A stretch of DNA of 64,000 bases, taken from assembly GCF_910592395.1 (NCBI RefSeq), contig NC_088316.1, positions 5,268,001-5,332,000 on the forward strand. The letters are read 5' to 3'. Of this stretch, positions 12,161 through 24,119 are shown in pieces. Each line of letters starts with the position of its first letter. Within the stretch, counting starts at the first letter, position 1. The position numbers and the translations under genes are program-made. The notes under the pieces are model-generated. The model was not told the origin of the DNA and ran no database searches. It saw nothing but the letters and a program-made list of their open reading frames with translations. This DNA is from Lineus longissimus (Eukaryota; Nemertea; Pilidiophora; Heteronemertea; Lineidae).

Positions 12161-13162
12161 AGGTTGGTACACCTATGTACAAGATATCATGCTTGTAATG
12201 TTAACAGTGCAGCCTGCACAGAGCAACCGCCAGAGAGGCTATACCCCGGATAGCTCAAGAAACAAACAGAATAATTTTACAGAAAAATAAGTTGTCGAAT
12301 AAAATGCCTTTATTATTACAAAGTACATAAAATATATTTTCAGAAATTACAAGGAAGCACTTTTATAAACAATAGAAAGGCACCATTGCCACTGTACAGC
12401 AGTGAAAAAAAAATCAACATGTTAATCATAATACCGGGTACAATGTATAAGGAATGAAGAAGTATCTTGGCAGCTAGAAAGGCCACACTACAAACATCGA
12501 CATCTCAGTAAATAAATATACGGTACAGTCCGAGTCACAAATGTCATCACAAAAATCGTATCATTGGTGTCACTTATGCGAAGGTCGCGCGTAAACGGTG
12601 TTAAATCGAGAGATGTGTGTCACTGCCACATCATTCGGCACAGACCTCAAACGCATGTCATGCATCGCTTGATGTGACGCGAGAGGGATGACATTATGTG
12701 ACTTGGACTGTATCATTTTTGTCCGTGGACAGGAGATTCAACATAGTGTGGTACATACCAATCACAGGATTTTGATTTTTAAATAAAAAATCCACACATA
12801 CATGTATCACATTACAACCATACAAGAAATTTAAGTGAGACAAAGCTAGCTCACTGAGTCGAATTTAAGTTTTACCAAAATCAAGCATTAGACTAGAGAC
12901 TTTCATCTAAGATGAATCACAACTGACTTAGGGCAAGACGCACATCAAGACTTGAGAGCACACACTTAAATTTTTGATTAAAGGGGCTATTAATGATAAC
13001 ATTTGATGAAATCATTAGTACATGTAATGCCCAGCACCAGCAAGTCATATTTAGAACATTATGTCTACAATGTAGAGTTACAATATCAATTAGAAATGTA
13101 CAAGTAGATGTAATTCACTTGGTAAGCACCAACTTTACCGTAAAATCGAACAATACAGAATA
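12161..13162. other. AT-rich 3' flank of minus-strand genes
   Basis: No gene is seen. TTTATT at about 12309 would be an AATAAA signal for minus-strand transcripts coming from the chromodomain region. The segment is otherwise unremarkable. Confidence 0.3.
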
Positions 13163-13577
13163 TCATGCTTTCGTGCTGCCGGACTTCAAACGCAAGTTTA
13201 CTTTTAGGAGAGATCGCAATTTTGCTACATTCGTACGAATCTTATGGGATACCTTGAGCTCTTTAAGCATAGCTTTCATTTCTTGCACACTCATCGAATT
13301 TACATCGACAGCACCAGATTTCTGAGCTTCAGTGCAAGTAACGACCGGCTCAACTCGATGACGCTTTTCGAAAATCTGTTTCTGCCAATAGCCATCTTGT
13401 TTTTTACAGTAGGAATTTGGAGACCTTTTTTATGGGCAAGCTGATTCTGCCTCCAAGTTGTTTTTACAATGTCACTACAAGCCCCTATTTTGTTCGAGTG
13501 CTGCTAATGTATGCTCTTGACATGATCATTCAGTTTTTCCATTCCCTGTGCACTGAATTTCTTAAGACCGTTGTGAG
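13163..13577 (-). pseudogene. Decayed second copy of the SAP-tailed transposon protein
   Basis: The minus strand reads GLKKFSAQGMEK and then HSNKIGACSDIV after an in-frame TAG, matching GLKKFSGQGMEKAND and QHSNKIDGCGS of the gene at 4161-5959. A later frame gives a SAP-like tail (SVQEMKAMLKELKVSHKIRT...) and stops at 13163. At least one stop and one frameshift separate these pieces. Only the C-terminal third of the protein is present. It abuts the chromodomain exon to its right on the same strand, so the two may once have belonged to one element. Confidence 0.55.
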
Positions 13578-15132
13578 AGGCACACAATTTTGGTACATGG
13601 TTTGGTACATGGTTTGGTACACCGTTTTAGTTCGTGAAGCTCTCCGTCCTGATTAAATCCATAGTTTTTAGGGGTATAGGAAACAAACACTTTCATTAGA
13701 ACAGGAAATACAAGGCTCATACCACTTCCTTCACAATCGACAATGTATCGCCACCCAGGCAGAAGGCCGAAACTTTCCAAATCCACCTTGGAATAAGCCA
13801 AATATCCCCGAATACGCGACTCGACCGGCCTGGCATCTGAAGAAATATTCCGGAACGCATCAAGGGAAACGGTGATTGTCATTGGTTTTGTCTGGTTCGT
13901 TTTCCCACGTAAAATTGACTGCAATGCAGCAGTGATTTGGCAGCGTGTCTGCTGAACCCTGGCTGGCTCTACTGGCGGATTTAGGAATGAGAGAAGAACG
14001 TCATCAGTAAGGTTGGTCTGGGGTTCCCACGAGGCATCTTCGATTGGGTAGCCCTTCCATTCAGCAAGGTACTCTTCGCCCTGAAAATACAAAATTGAAG
14101 TTTGTTTTTGAATACTTTAGAAAGACAAAACAACTGGTAGGGGGATAAGGATACTGAAATCAAACACATTTCACTCCGATAGCAGGTACATGTACACAGG
14201 ACTTCAGGGAAATAAAGAAATGTGCGACAAAAACAAATAATTCACTGCCTCATTTTCTTCAGAATTACATGTAATATGCTTGCTAAAACACAATTCATCG
14301 TATTTTGCATGCGTCAGTGACCAAACTAACATCAGAATATAGAAATATTCACTTCCTTTGCTTCAGTGAGATACAGGTTTTGTACGGATGGCAAAGTGGC
14401 AATAAGAAAATAGTGGAAGGGATTTTTACAGCATGCTGTGTTGTATTGTATCACAAGTTCGAAAATCTTTTCGCGAACGACAACAAAAACATGAAAATAT
14501 TTTCATTCAAACTGCCAGATTCACCAAACTCATTGTGCTATTCTACGGATTGATATCTCTTCTTTACAAATAAAAAGTTTTTTTGTATCGATGGATGATT
14601 AAAACTCTCCAAAATGTTGGATTTAATCAGGGCCTTTTTTACTCCACCATGCATGCATGCAAAACGAAAATGAAATATTTCAAAGGGACATTAAACATGA
14701 AAATTTTATCATCCAAACTCCCGATTGCACAAAACTCGTCATCCTAAACTATGAATTAATACCTACACTTTATGAATACAAATATTTTGATAACCGATGG
14801 ATGATCAAACCACTCCAAAATGTTGGATTTGAAAAATCTTTTTCGATCATTTTGACAACGGCCATATTGGCCATGTACATGCATGTACGTATACATACAC
14901 AGTTAGTACACAAAATGTTCTTCTCAAAATCGGCAAAATTAATGCGTAAAATGTCCCGTTAAAAGACACTTACCTGGCTAGAACTTCGTCTTGTTATGAT
15001 CCTTGAGATATCATAAAACTCTTGACTGGTGTTATTATGGACTACTCGTTTTTCTCTCTTGTAATTCGGCAATTTTATATCAGATAACAAAGCGTAATTC
15101 AAACGGATACCGCGTCTCGTTGAGGCTGCCAT
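13562..15132 (-). CDS. Two-exon chromodomain protein of a transposable element
   Basis: Exon 1 (14974-15132) starts ATGGCAGCCTCAACG (MAASTRRG), codes EFYDISRIITRRSSSQ and ends at donor CCAG|GTAAGT. Exon 2 (13562-14080) begins at acceptor TGTATTTTCAG|GGC with GEEYLAEWKGYPIEDASWEP. Joined in phase 0, they make a standard chromodomain with the aromatic-cage region (Y/W residues) at about residues 38-75. The following ~100 residues contain GWRYIVDCEGSGMSLVFPV, which I do not recognise. The last residues read through a triplicated TTGGTACATGGT sequence (CTKPCTKPCTK), so the true C-terminus may be damaged. The predicted length is 225 residues. Chromodomains bind methylated histone tails and occur in transposon proteins, where they may guide integration. 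A homologous first exon lies at 16549-16719. Confidence 0.65.
14081..14973 (-). other. Intron of the chromodomain gene
   Basis: Canonical GT (14973-14972) and AG (14082-14081) borders. Inside, two related segments near 14440-14600 and 14670-14840 (CATGAAAATnTT...CCAAACTC...GATGGATGATnAAACnCTCCAAAATG) form an imperfect repeat of about 240 bp spacing. No coding is seen. Confidence 0.55.
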
Positions 15133-15195
15133 TGTGATTGATTGCTGCGAGCTGATTCGTCAATGGCGGCACGTGACTGATTACACTGGCGGCCT

Positions 15196-15615
15196 CTATC
15201 GGACGGCGTTGGTCGGGTTTTTCTGGTGTTGAGGAGGTGCAGGACCAGCAGCAGGCTGTCTGAAGTAAGAGAGCTTCCTCTTGGATGCCGAAACAACAGG
15301 TGACAAGTCATCAACTGCAGCTGCAGCCTCAGGGGGTTCATTTACATTGGGAGGGTCAGCCATTGCACTGCAACCTTCTGCAGAATGTTCCTCATGCAAA
15401 ACAAATGTTTCCACAGTACCTGTGGTGGTAGGCACTGCAGGACTAGGCACATGCATGCCAGGAGTCTCACTGTCACTCTCAGTCTCAGTGTCACAGACAC
15501 TGCTTGTACCTGCCACTTGTTCATCGTTTTCGGAATTCCACCGGGTTTTTGCAGCCTTTACATTGCGTGCCTTCACATCACCCTTTCGTTTTCTGATCGA
15601 TCTCGACTTTCCCAT
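15196..15615 (-). CDS. Basic/acidic hypothetical protein, probable transposase N-terminal exon
   Basis: A 139-codon frame from ATG at 15615 with a very basic start (MGKSRSIRKRKGDVKARN, a likely nuclear localisation signal), a Thr/Glu/Ser acidic middle (DTETESDSETPG) and SASKRKLSYF near the end. This layout resembles first exons of Mutator-like transposases in invertebrate genomes, which is inference only. Its C-terminal end overlaps sequence upstream of the chromodomain gene and no catalytic part follows it on this strand. It may be a stranded 5' fragment. Confidence 0.35.
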   Translation of the reverse strand: MGKSRSIRKRKGDVKARNVKAAKTRWNSENDEQVAGTSSVCDTETESDSETPGMHVPSPAVPTTTGTVETFVLHEEHSAEGCSAMADPPNVNEPPEAAAAVDDLSPVVSASKRKLSYFRQPAAGPAPPQHQKNPTNAVR

Positions 15616-15639
15616 CTCAAATTCGCCGAAAAAACGTTG

Positions 15640-16548
15640 AAATTCTGATTATTTCACCAGAAATACAGAGTAAACATCACTGTTTCAAGTGTTGTTTACC
15701 GACTGTTGATTGACTCCATCACTTACATGAGTCATGAGCTGTGGACATCTCCCATGCAAAATCTTACAGTTATGATACCGTCCGGGTTTACGATCATGCA
15801 TACAATAATACAGGCTTTTAGCACATGCACTGATTCAGGCTTCTTCATATGCTAAAAAAACAACCTCAAGGCCTGTCCAGATTACCCTTTTTGCATTCAT
15901 TTGAATCCTTATGTGTTCCAATTCAATTTGTGTAAACTTTGGATATCTTGTTATCGAATTCGGGGTAAAAATCAAGAAATAAGAAGAGCTCCCACATGAT
16001 TTCTTTGTTTGACTTGAAAATTCAAACCTACTGGTTCCTGTCTGAGGTGTAATGCATCATGGGATAGGTCAGGTGATAAGACCACATGATAGAATTGCAT
16101 AACATAATAGCAATTTGCATAATGCCAGCAAATGCCAGCTTTTTCCAACAATTGTCAGAAACATCGAATTTGAAATTTCCAGCTAATTCCAGCTTTTGAC
16201 AATCTCATAGAAAAGTGACAGAGATTTCCAGCGCTGGAACTTTTACGAAAAGTAAAGTTCCAGAAAATGCCAAGAATTTCCACCCCATGGATAAAGTTCC
16301 AGTTTTTGTCAGCTTTTGCCAGCTATAACTTTTCAATGAAACTCTCTAAATTCAAAGTGTCAGCTTATTCCAGCAAGAGCTGGAAATTCCAGCTATTTCC
16401 AACATAATCCACCTTCATTTCGCAGGGGTGGTTAACCACAATAGTGATTTTGATGGATTAGAAACATCAACCATTTACACTGTATATCGCTGTACATTTA
16501 CATGCATTCATTCACAACACAAAAATAAAATACAGAAACTATACGTAC
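15640..16548. repeat. Non-coding region with clustered TTCCAGC/TGCCAGC motifs and palindromes
   Basis: Between about 16118 and 16410 the heptamers TTCCAGC and TGCCAGC recur more than ten times. There are perfect palindromes TTCCAGCGCTGGAA and AGCTGGAAATTCCAGCT. No coding is seen. It resembles the interior of a foldback or satellite-like element. The rest of the interval is unremarkable. Confidence 0.45.
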
Positions 16549-16719
16549 TCTGCCACTTTTCCTCCTCGAAGTGATTCTCTTCACTTCCCAAAATGTCTCA
16601 TCAGGTTCCTCAAATTCTTTACGCTGACTTTCCTTTCTCAAAATGGGTAAATATGGGCCATTATTCAGCTTTTTGAAATCAATAATCCTCCCTCTTGTCC
16701 TGTTCATGGAGGCTGCCAT
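16549..16719 (-). pseudogene. Orphan first exon of a second chromodomain gene
   Basis: ATG at 16719 begins MAASMNRTRGRIIDF, and the exon ends DETFWEVKRITSRRKSGR at donor GCAGA|GTACGT, phase 0. Start sequence, chromodomain half and intron position match exon 1 of the gene at 13562-15132, so the two are paralogues. I find no second exon downstream before 15640, which makes this a truncated copy. Confidence 0.5.
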
Positions 16720-16798
16720 TGCTGCTTTCTGATTGGCTTAGAGAGGTCAGGTGGTATTCGACAGTGGCGCCGCATAAGATTACTTTTTCCTGCCAAAC

Positions 16799-17764
16799 CT
16801 GGTAATGATTTGACAGTCTCGAATCCGGTCTATCGTCTCCATCTGTGTACAAAGACTCGTCATCAAATAGGCGACCTGCAAAGAAAGCGTGAATGCATGT
16901 CTTTTTTAACATATTTTTATGTACCAGTAATGATAAAAATAATCATAATAATGGCACCCTTCTTTGATGCCTCCTTCCTTAAATTCATCCGAAGTTCCTT
17001 CTGCTTTTTTTCATTTCCATTACATATTTTTCTATTAGTACCTATAATGAAAGATGCAGAGTGCCTGGCAGGCAAGAATGAGCCTAAAATACATACCAGT
17101 CCATGACCTCTTCTTGCCCTTGCACGCATCTGTCGTGACGGTAAACCCATCGTCACTCAGAAGAGAGAAGTCACCCAGACTGTGTGAACCTGAAATAAAG
17201 AAATTGTTGCATTCAATTTCAGAACAAATGTTCAGGTCTTCTTTTTCAGTCTCAATGACAAATCTGAAAGTATACCCTTTTTTGTCCTGTTGGTTGGCCT
17301 GATAAATCTAGTGTGTCAATCAAACATGATACCACCGTAATTAATTTCCTGACACAGGGATAGGAATGGGTGGGTTGAGGATGCTTACCAGAATTGTTGC
17401 CGCAGGCTTCCTCCGAGACTGAATCAGACATATCAAAGTCAACGACAATGTCACCCTCATCTTCTCCTCCACCTGCATTCATGTCCTCTAATTCTCTTTC
17501 ATGATCAGCTGCAGAGGCAGCCAAAGTATCGACAATGTTCGTAGGGTTGTGAATAGGGCGCGCAGACAGAACATCATTGAGGATTTCGAATTCCTCTATG
17601 TTGGCATTGTTTCGCCCCGAGGTGCCCGACTTGCCAAAGTTGGGTTTGGCCTTCACCCAGTCCGATTTAAGGGACTTCAGCTTGGTTCGACACTGCTCAG
17701 GAGTTCTTTCGTAATTGCCTCGCTCCATCAGCAGCTCCGAAATACGCGAATACCGTCTTTTCAT
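16799..17764 (-). CDS. Myb/SANT-like (MADF/trihelix type) DNA-binding protein, partial
   Basis: Exon a (17389-17764) codes RISELLMERGNYERTPEQCRTKLKSLKSDW, the C-terminal two helices of a Myb/SANT-like domain, then FEILNDVLSARP and an acidic tail. It ends at donor TCTG|GTAAGC. Exon b (17097-17189) has acceptor TTATTTCAG|GT and donor ACTG|GTATGT. Exon c (16799-16875) has acceptor TTTGCAG|GT and a weaker donor, CCAG|GTTTGG. Phases match (1/1), giving RSWT-G-RLFDDESLY across the joins. The usual first helix is missing at the N-terminus, so an upstream exon is absent or unrecognised. Such proteins are typical accessory ORFs of PIF/Harbinger elements, where they carry the transposase to DNA, but no Harbinger transposase adjoins it here. 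Confidence 0.5.
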
Positions 17765-18260
17765 CGATGTAAGACCGGTTCATTAGGCTTAATGCATACG
17801 CCTACCGCGAGCACAGGGCACAATACCATTTCACTCATTGGGGGAAAGTTGAATGAAATAGGTGTATTACTAGTAGAAGGACAGATTGGCCTAACGAGAC
17901 ACATAGGATATGCAAAGCGCTCGCATTTATTGTGGTTTGCGGTCTGAGTTTGCGGTTTCAGTGCGGTTTTGCGGTTTGGGTCTGTTTGATAAATCAGCGT
18001 TAACCCTTTCTCCCATAAAACGCGTTGGAGTGGGCATCACAGGCCTTTTGGGGGCTCTACCAGCATCGCTTCAAGACAGCGACGCTTCATGCATTCAGGT
18101 TTATTCAGATTGGCTTTCATCCAATCTTTATTCATCTTTTTTTGCCTTTATTCTTTGTTTTTATTTTTTATTTCTCATTTCTGTTTTTTTAATTTTTTTA
18201 TTCATTATTTTGGATTTTTATTCTGGTCCGGTCGCCGATTGTCTCTGTTGACCCGATTGC
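17765..18260. other. Non-coding, AT-rich flank
   Basis: Contains repeats of GCGGTTT at about 17937-17978 and a T-rich stretch at 18130-18220. No gene is recognised. Confidence 0.35.
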
Positions 18261-20400
18261 TTAATGCCCGGCTATCTCAGGCTCAAACTCATCAGGCAGA
18301 TTGAGGAATTCTACCCCCTGTTCGTCGTCATCGTCGTCATCTGGAACTGGGTGTGGACCTGCGTCTATGTTTTGTGGGCGTAACGCTTTCTCAAATCCAT
18401 GCTCGACGACCTCTGGGCTGATCGCTTCCAAGGCACGGCTGACGATGTTGACAACATCTCTGAGTCCAATTGGATCACAATGGCCTGCTTCGTTGGTGTT
18501 TTCGGTCTTCCATGACTTCCATGCTTGTCTGGCGTGACATTTGAAGGATCTCATGACAGCCACATCCAGGGGTTGTGCCAAAGATGTGCATCCGGCCGGT
18601 ACAAAGTTGAGTCTGCCCCCTTCTGCAGTGAGACCATTCCTGAAGTTCTCCATTCGATGTACTCTGAATTGATCCACCAAAAGTGTAAAGGTGGATACTA
18701 GAGGCCCAGGGGAACAAAGTTGGCTCAGACGCTCCTTAACAACAATAACGATTTATTGACGTCATAACAAGATGTAACATCATATCGAGAAAGATTTCCA
18801 TTCAGGTAGAAGAGGAAGAATAGGATGAGTCATAGGAGGAGGTTGAACTGCAAAGATAAAACCGAAGACCAAGTATGAACAAGCTGTCACAACTACTACA
18901 TATTCAAATCTCACAATAAAATGTGCAGGTTAAATAATCTAAAAGGTTTTTCAAATTAGTTGCTTACTACAACTGCACAGATTTAAATAAGTAGCCTAAC
19001 TGGCCCTCACTGTCCAGTGGAGACACCTAGTGTTAATTATAAGAACTACCATCCACCTGAAGCTTACAAACAGCACACTTTTAAATGGAATTCCCAAATA
19101 GTTCTCTTGACAAATAAACAAACTTGATTAGTTACAAATAAACTGGCAGTTTTATGCAATCTGAGCACATCTCAGCATAATTATGATCAAAGTTTGAATG
19201 GCGGAAATAATGGCGTCACTATTGCTCGAGTCGTGGGTCATGTCGCTTTTCAAGAGGGAATTAAGTCTTAGTTTTACGAGTTTCTCACTCGGATTGGTGT
19301 TGATGCCATTCTGTGCATCCTATACTTACACCATGTTTGCTCCTGGGGTCTCTAAATTCCCCTAGAATGCCTCTAAAAGGCCCAAAAGACGGATGACGCC
19401 CCTTTGCGTCTTTGTGTCCACAAAATGTTCGGTGTGTGGCGACGACAACAGGGACCAATTCCGCACCTGCCGTGGGAATCGGCCGAAGACCACCTCAATC
19501 TAAAATAGCGACACGACAAAAAGTATGAACTGTTCAGCATGGGCCTCATGGACGTATGGTATGAAGATTTCGTCAAGCCAATGGTGAATCATCTCCTGTC
19601 TGACCCATCCCGTGGCGGACGATGTGACCACAACGTTTTCGGGCAACTCGGCCTCTTCCAGAGCTCGAAGCGCGCGAACAAATCCTCTTCTCGGAAAGGT
19701 GATGTGGGCTCGCATCTAATCGCCATTCGCCGCCACGCAAAGTGTAACAGAACATCCCAGCTTTGGATTCTTCCTGGAGGTTCGTACATCAACAGCCTTG
19801 CCGCCTTTCTCATTGAGGGTGTACATTAGGCAGAGGTCAAAAAGGAGGAAAGTTTGGTCCATGTTGAAAAACAGGCGCATTGGTATACCAAAATTTTCGA
19901 ACCAGGACAACGGCGTTTTCTGGAAAGGTGGTAGTGTTCTTCGTGACTTTTCGCAGGCTGATGTCCTTCCTCTTCATAAAAAGTTCCACCCAGCCGTTGG
20001 ATGCATGGAAATCATGCATTAGTGGTTTTGCTTCTGTGGCGAGTTGTCGGCGCTCTTCTGGGAGGGCATCCCACCAGGTGTGGAATAGTTGCACGGCCTT
20101 CTCCTGGGCATCCTGGATCACAACAGGTAGATGTCTTCGCCGAACATCCCGGAACCAAATTTCTACTTGGTCTTCGACCTCAGGCCAGTAACCAATCAAC
20201 CTCTGCTTCACCTTTCGGTCTTTGCCCCGGTTCTGCTCCTCCTTCAATTCCAGGTCATGACGGTTCCACCTGCGAAACGTCTCAAAAGGTATGTTGTGGT
20301 GGTTGGCAAATTCTGTCATCGTTGGAGCATTTTGTGGGACACCCCGTATTATTCCGCCGCGGCACTCGTCCGTACAAATGACGCAACCCTATTAGGTCAC
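18261..20400 (-). pseudogene. Tigger/pogo transposase, decayed, split by an ~800-bp segment
   Basis: Reading right to left, the HTH segment ends in NIPFETFRRW (from about 20319), followed by the CENP-B-like region (YWPEVEDQVEIWF, ASNGWVELFMKRKDISLRK). The first catalytic motif FNMDQTFLLFD and KAVDVRTSRKNPKLGC come in another frame (19716-19910), then ENVVVTSSATGWVRQEMIHHWL (19500-19715). After about 18697 the protein resumes as TLLVDQFRVHRMENF (second Asp), CTSLAQPLDVAVMRSFK (third Asp) and an Asp-rich tail ending at 18261. The DDD triad is present but at least two frameshifts and the central segment break it. It is closely related to the + strand pseudogene at 62.9-64 kb (PEVVEHGFEKAL versus PEVVEHSFEAAM). 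Known role: cut-and-paste transposition at TA sites. Confidence 0.75.
18697..19505. mobile_element. Insertion or intron inside the Tigger pseudogene
   Basis: It separates HAEQF from TLLVDQF in the Tigger protein. The right boundary on the minus strand ends GGGCCTCTAG, which could be a splice acceptor, and a donor-like GGT|GTAAGTAT sits near 19333. No terminal repeats are obvious to me. A related Tigger at 57 kb has no intron here, so an inserted element is somewhat more likely. Confidence 0.35.
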
Positions 20401-21055
20401 CTGTGAAACATACAGCAGCCCCTCTAAAACCTAGGCCTGCCTTCCAAGTTGACAGTCTACTGCTATTGGTCGTTACCATGCGTGTATTGTGATCCTCTAC
20501 TACGTACCGTCATAAGGTGGGTTTGGCCTGAATATTAGGAACCGGTGGTTTGTCGATGAAAAGACAGTATATAGGCATGTTCCTATGCATGCTTTGCAAT
20601 TGGCCTTCAACATCCTCATCACGCCAGATATTGAGTAATAATAATACCTCCGCCTTTCCCCAAACATTGAAACGGAAAATGAAACGGATATGAAACGACG
20701 AGATGAACAAGCACATGTATGAATGGAATATGAGTGGAAGAGGAAGTTATGCTGTGGGCATGCGCAGTACGAACGCACTGCTTAATGCGCATTAAGCGCG
20801 CCTCACTACAAATTCCAAAGCGGCTTCAATGCGAATTAACCAAAGCGACTTCGTTGATGCGCATTAAAGAACCGTATTTGTTAAAGCGGTTTGAAAATGG
20901 TTCAAACCGACTTGAGTGTGAACACCCAATACGTATTAAAGGTTTAAAGCGGATTCAATTCACTTTAAAACCCTAGTGTGAACACAGTAATATGTTTCCT
21001 CTATTCCATAAAAGAGGCAGCAACGATGTGCAATACACAAGTTTGGAATGTGCTC
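20401..21055. other. Non-coding, with a cluster of AAGCGG/GTGTGAACAC motifs
   Basis: At about 20790-20990 variants of AAAGCGGnTTnAA and AGTGTGAACAC repeat in a pattern typical of the end of a DNA transposon. I could not find the partner end. No coding is seen. Confidence 0.3.
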
Positions 21056-21607
21056 TCATTCACCATTTTCTAGAATTCTTTCTTGGGTGGATTCGAAGTC
21101 ATAAATACAAATTTCATAAAATCTCTCATTGCACCCTTCTTCTTCTTCTGCTTTGGTTTTTTGATGAAACATCCTGTGGTCATGTGGTTTATTCATACCA
21201 CAAATATGGCAATACGTTGTAAAACATTGGTGTTTGTTTCGTGTATCATATGATTTATCACATTTCAAGCATTTTATGAAAAGTTCACAAACGGAATGAG
21301 CAGCATCATTTTTTACAAGGTGTCTTTCATAGCACGCTTGACTTTTGACAAGACCAGAGTTTCCTTTGAAATATTTTACTAAGCACACAGAATATGCATT
21401 TTTCATTGAACTAAGCATATTTTTTGTGCTTTTGAATTTTACTTGAGCATAATAATGTGACATGAAATTGTCCTTTAGCATATTAAATTTGCTTCTCCTA
21501 GTTCTCTTAGCACATGCTGCCGACACATCATGGGCAAAGGAAAGCCCGTCGCCAGAGGGAGGCAGCACAGAAGCAAAAAACAATCTTTCAAATTGCTTCT
21601 CTGTCAC
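21056..21607 (-). pseudogene. Fragment of a protein-primed family B DNA polymerase (Polinton/Maverick type)
   Basis: The 183-codon frame has two cysteine/histidine clusters (CLKCDKSYDTRNKHQC, then YCHICG...DHRMFH), followed by FYEICIYDFESTQE, which matches an Exo I motif (DxE) of family B polymerases. This order, zinc-binding N-terminus then exonuclease, is that of protein-primed polymerases in Polinton/Maverick elements. The polymerase palm is absent because the frame stops at 21056 in unrelated sequence. No integrase, ATPase or capsid gene is nearby, so it is an isolated fragment. A relative of the same polymerase class outside Polintons remains possible. Confidence 0.55.
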
Positions 21608-22992
21608 TTTTATTTATTCTATGTATTGTTCCTTTCTATGTATTGTTCCTTTGTCTTATAGCTGAACTTGTTTCCATTATGCATGACATTATTCTTCTAT
21701 TTCTAATCTTGTGGTGGTGTGTAATCCTGCCTGGCACAACTTGTAGTAGTAGTTTGCACCCCTTTCCTTTCCTTTCGGCTTTCTTCCAGCAAGTGCATAT
21801 GTAGCTTTTTTTCTCAACTTGTTCTCACTCATTTCTATCTGTTCATCAATGTGTGTTGCTAATAAAATTTAATCAATATAGGGGATCATCATTCAGCTTG
21901 CTTCACTAAAATCCAGTCTAACTCATGCCTGCTAGTGCTTATTTCTTCATGATTGACTTTTCAACTAGTTACTTAATAAATAGTCTTAGATTTTCTTTCC
22001 ATTGATTATGCATAACTGATACTGAACAAGCACTCAAAGCCTATGGCATTGTAATGTCAGAATATCCAGCACAAGTTGAGAGTATTTAATGAAGAGGTGC
22101 AAACTATTAATATTTGAATGCCAGATAGTCCCAAGCCTAGAAAAAGGAGAGGGCACGCCACCTTTTCCCATTATTTTTTTCAGGCTGCCAAGTTTTACTA
22201 AGAATCCAATAATGAATATGATCACATGTTTAACCAATAGAAGGGGTCCCAGCCTGCAAAAATGTGCATAAAACAGGAGCAACCCCGACAAGTCTGACAT
22301 AATTTTGTTTGGTGTGTTTTCTGAGAGTTTAGACTGTCCTGCATTGGTTTTCAGATGTGTGCTCAGTCATTTCTCTTGCGAAACCTATTTTTCAGGCCTT
22401 TATTCTGTTTTTGGGGTCGGACAATAATCACCCGAAAATTAGGGGTAGGGGAAACTAAAATGCATTTTTCACAATGTTACTTACTGACTTCATCCACATG
22501 TTTGGTATCAGTGTAAAGGGTAAAGTCTAAGCTACGAAATAAATATATTGAAATTATCATGGGGTCAATGAATACAGAGCTAGAGGTCAAAAGGTCATCA
22601 CCAGAAAGGGTAAGTGAAAATATGGGACCCCGGCTGTCTAAATACCCCACTATGCCTCCAAATATTGAAAAAGTTGTGAACTATTGGTGTAGAATTGTAG
22701 AAGACAATATAAGAAAGTTTTTTAAATCATAAAAAAATGTGTGGGTACCAAGGTTATTAGGATTAACCCTTAGGGACTGAAGAGTGAAACTCCGAAATTT
22801 GCCAAAAATAGGTAATTTTGCCAAACATATGTACCTTGATTGTTTTGCTAACTAGTACATTGCCTTGAATGTTAGACAACTTTATTTTATGTAGTTTTGC
22901 CCTTTACTGACACCAAATGATCTAACCAAGGCCATTCACCCTTAATTCCGCCTTCAGTGTACATTATATTTATTTCCCTTTTCGAGCTCACA
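21608..22992. other. Non-coding stretch, nothing recognised
   Basis: AT-rich, with no conserved frame, tandem repeat or clear terminal repeat that I can see. Confidence 0.35.
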
Positions 22993-24032
22993 ATGTCTCA
23001 GAAAAAACATTGGAAATGGCCAACTTGACCCAAGACTCTCAACGACCTGAGACTGCAAATGCAGAACGAAATGTACGCTTGGTTCAAAATAAAGGCTGTT
23101 TTCAAGGAGAAGATGACCAATCCCTTCATGCTCTCGGGAGATGCGCTCATGAACATCTCAACTGGCCAAACAACGCAGTCTTTAGAACTTGTTGATACAA
23201 AGGAGAAAGGTTTGGATGCCCTCGAAAGAACAGAGCAAGCAAATGCTGAAAAAGTTGCCCCGGTAAAACTGAAGACATTCGTAGAGAAAACTAATAAAAA
23301 GCCAACTCTTGACCAGACCAAAGAGCTCTACAAGGAAGAACGATCTGTGGTTCGTAGCCTTTGTTTTGCAGAAAACCTTGATGAGAAAGACAAAATTGAG
23401 CAGTTTTCTCATGAATGGACATAATACCCGAGCTCCATATTCAAACCTGATGCCCTGCACCCAAATGGCTTTACAATGAGGAAAGGTAATAAATGTGACT
23501 TCCTGGCCATGCTAAAGACACAGATGTCAGATGATTGGAGGGAGCAGAAAGAAATGCATGATTCTGATGAAAAGACAGTCTATTTTATAGACCTGATGGC
23601 GCTACCAAGATATGGGAACCTCTACCTTCCTTGAACTGTCAAATAAGTACCTCCAAAAGATACTAGGATCACAACCAAAAGATTGTTATGCAGTTCATGT
23701 AGTCGGAGATCGTTACGACTTCAGCAAGGAAAGAAGTCTGAAGATGGAGGAGAGACTGTGCCGAGAAAGTACATCTCTCCGAGGCAAGACATTCCTTCCA
23801 CAAGACAACCTAAAGATTCCAAACTGGAAAGCTTTCATTTCAAACAGAGAAAACAAGCACCATCTTCAGGAGTACCTGTGCAATGCTTGGTCAAGAACCA
23901 TGAATGCATTCCAGCTGGATTCACTTTGGTTTTGGGAGGCATGGCAAATGGTGGTATGGCTACGTGGTTATGCACACGTCCAACCGATTTGCCTTTTATC
24001 CGTAAAGCATGTGCATGGAAATAACTCCACAA
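22993..24032 (+). pseudogene. Decayed multicopy gene of unassigned repeat family
   Basis: Three frames follow one another: AWFKIKAVFKEKMTNPFML...DTKEKGLDALERTEQANAEK (to an in-frame TAA near 23422), YPSSIFKPDALHPNGFTMRKGNKCDFLAML...FIDLMA (to about 23600), then KYLQKILGSQPKDCYAVHVVGDRYDFSKE...LKIPNWKAFI (23612-24000). The order and motifs resemble a family of uncharacterised proteins abundant in cnidarian, mollusc and lancelet genomes. That is recollection, not a search. Stops and shifts show decay. I assign no function. Confidence 0.4.
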
Positions 24033-24119
24033 AAAAATTCTTAATCTTCATTGAATTTTATTTTTATATTTCAGGTTTCCTTACATGTACTTGATTTCAT
24101 TTACACAAGATCTTAATTT

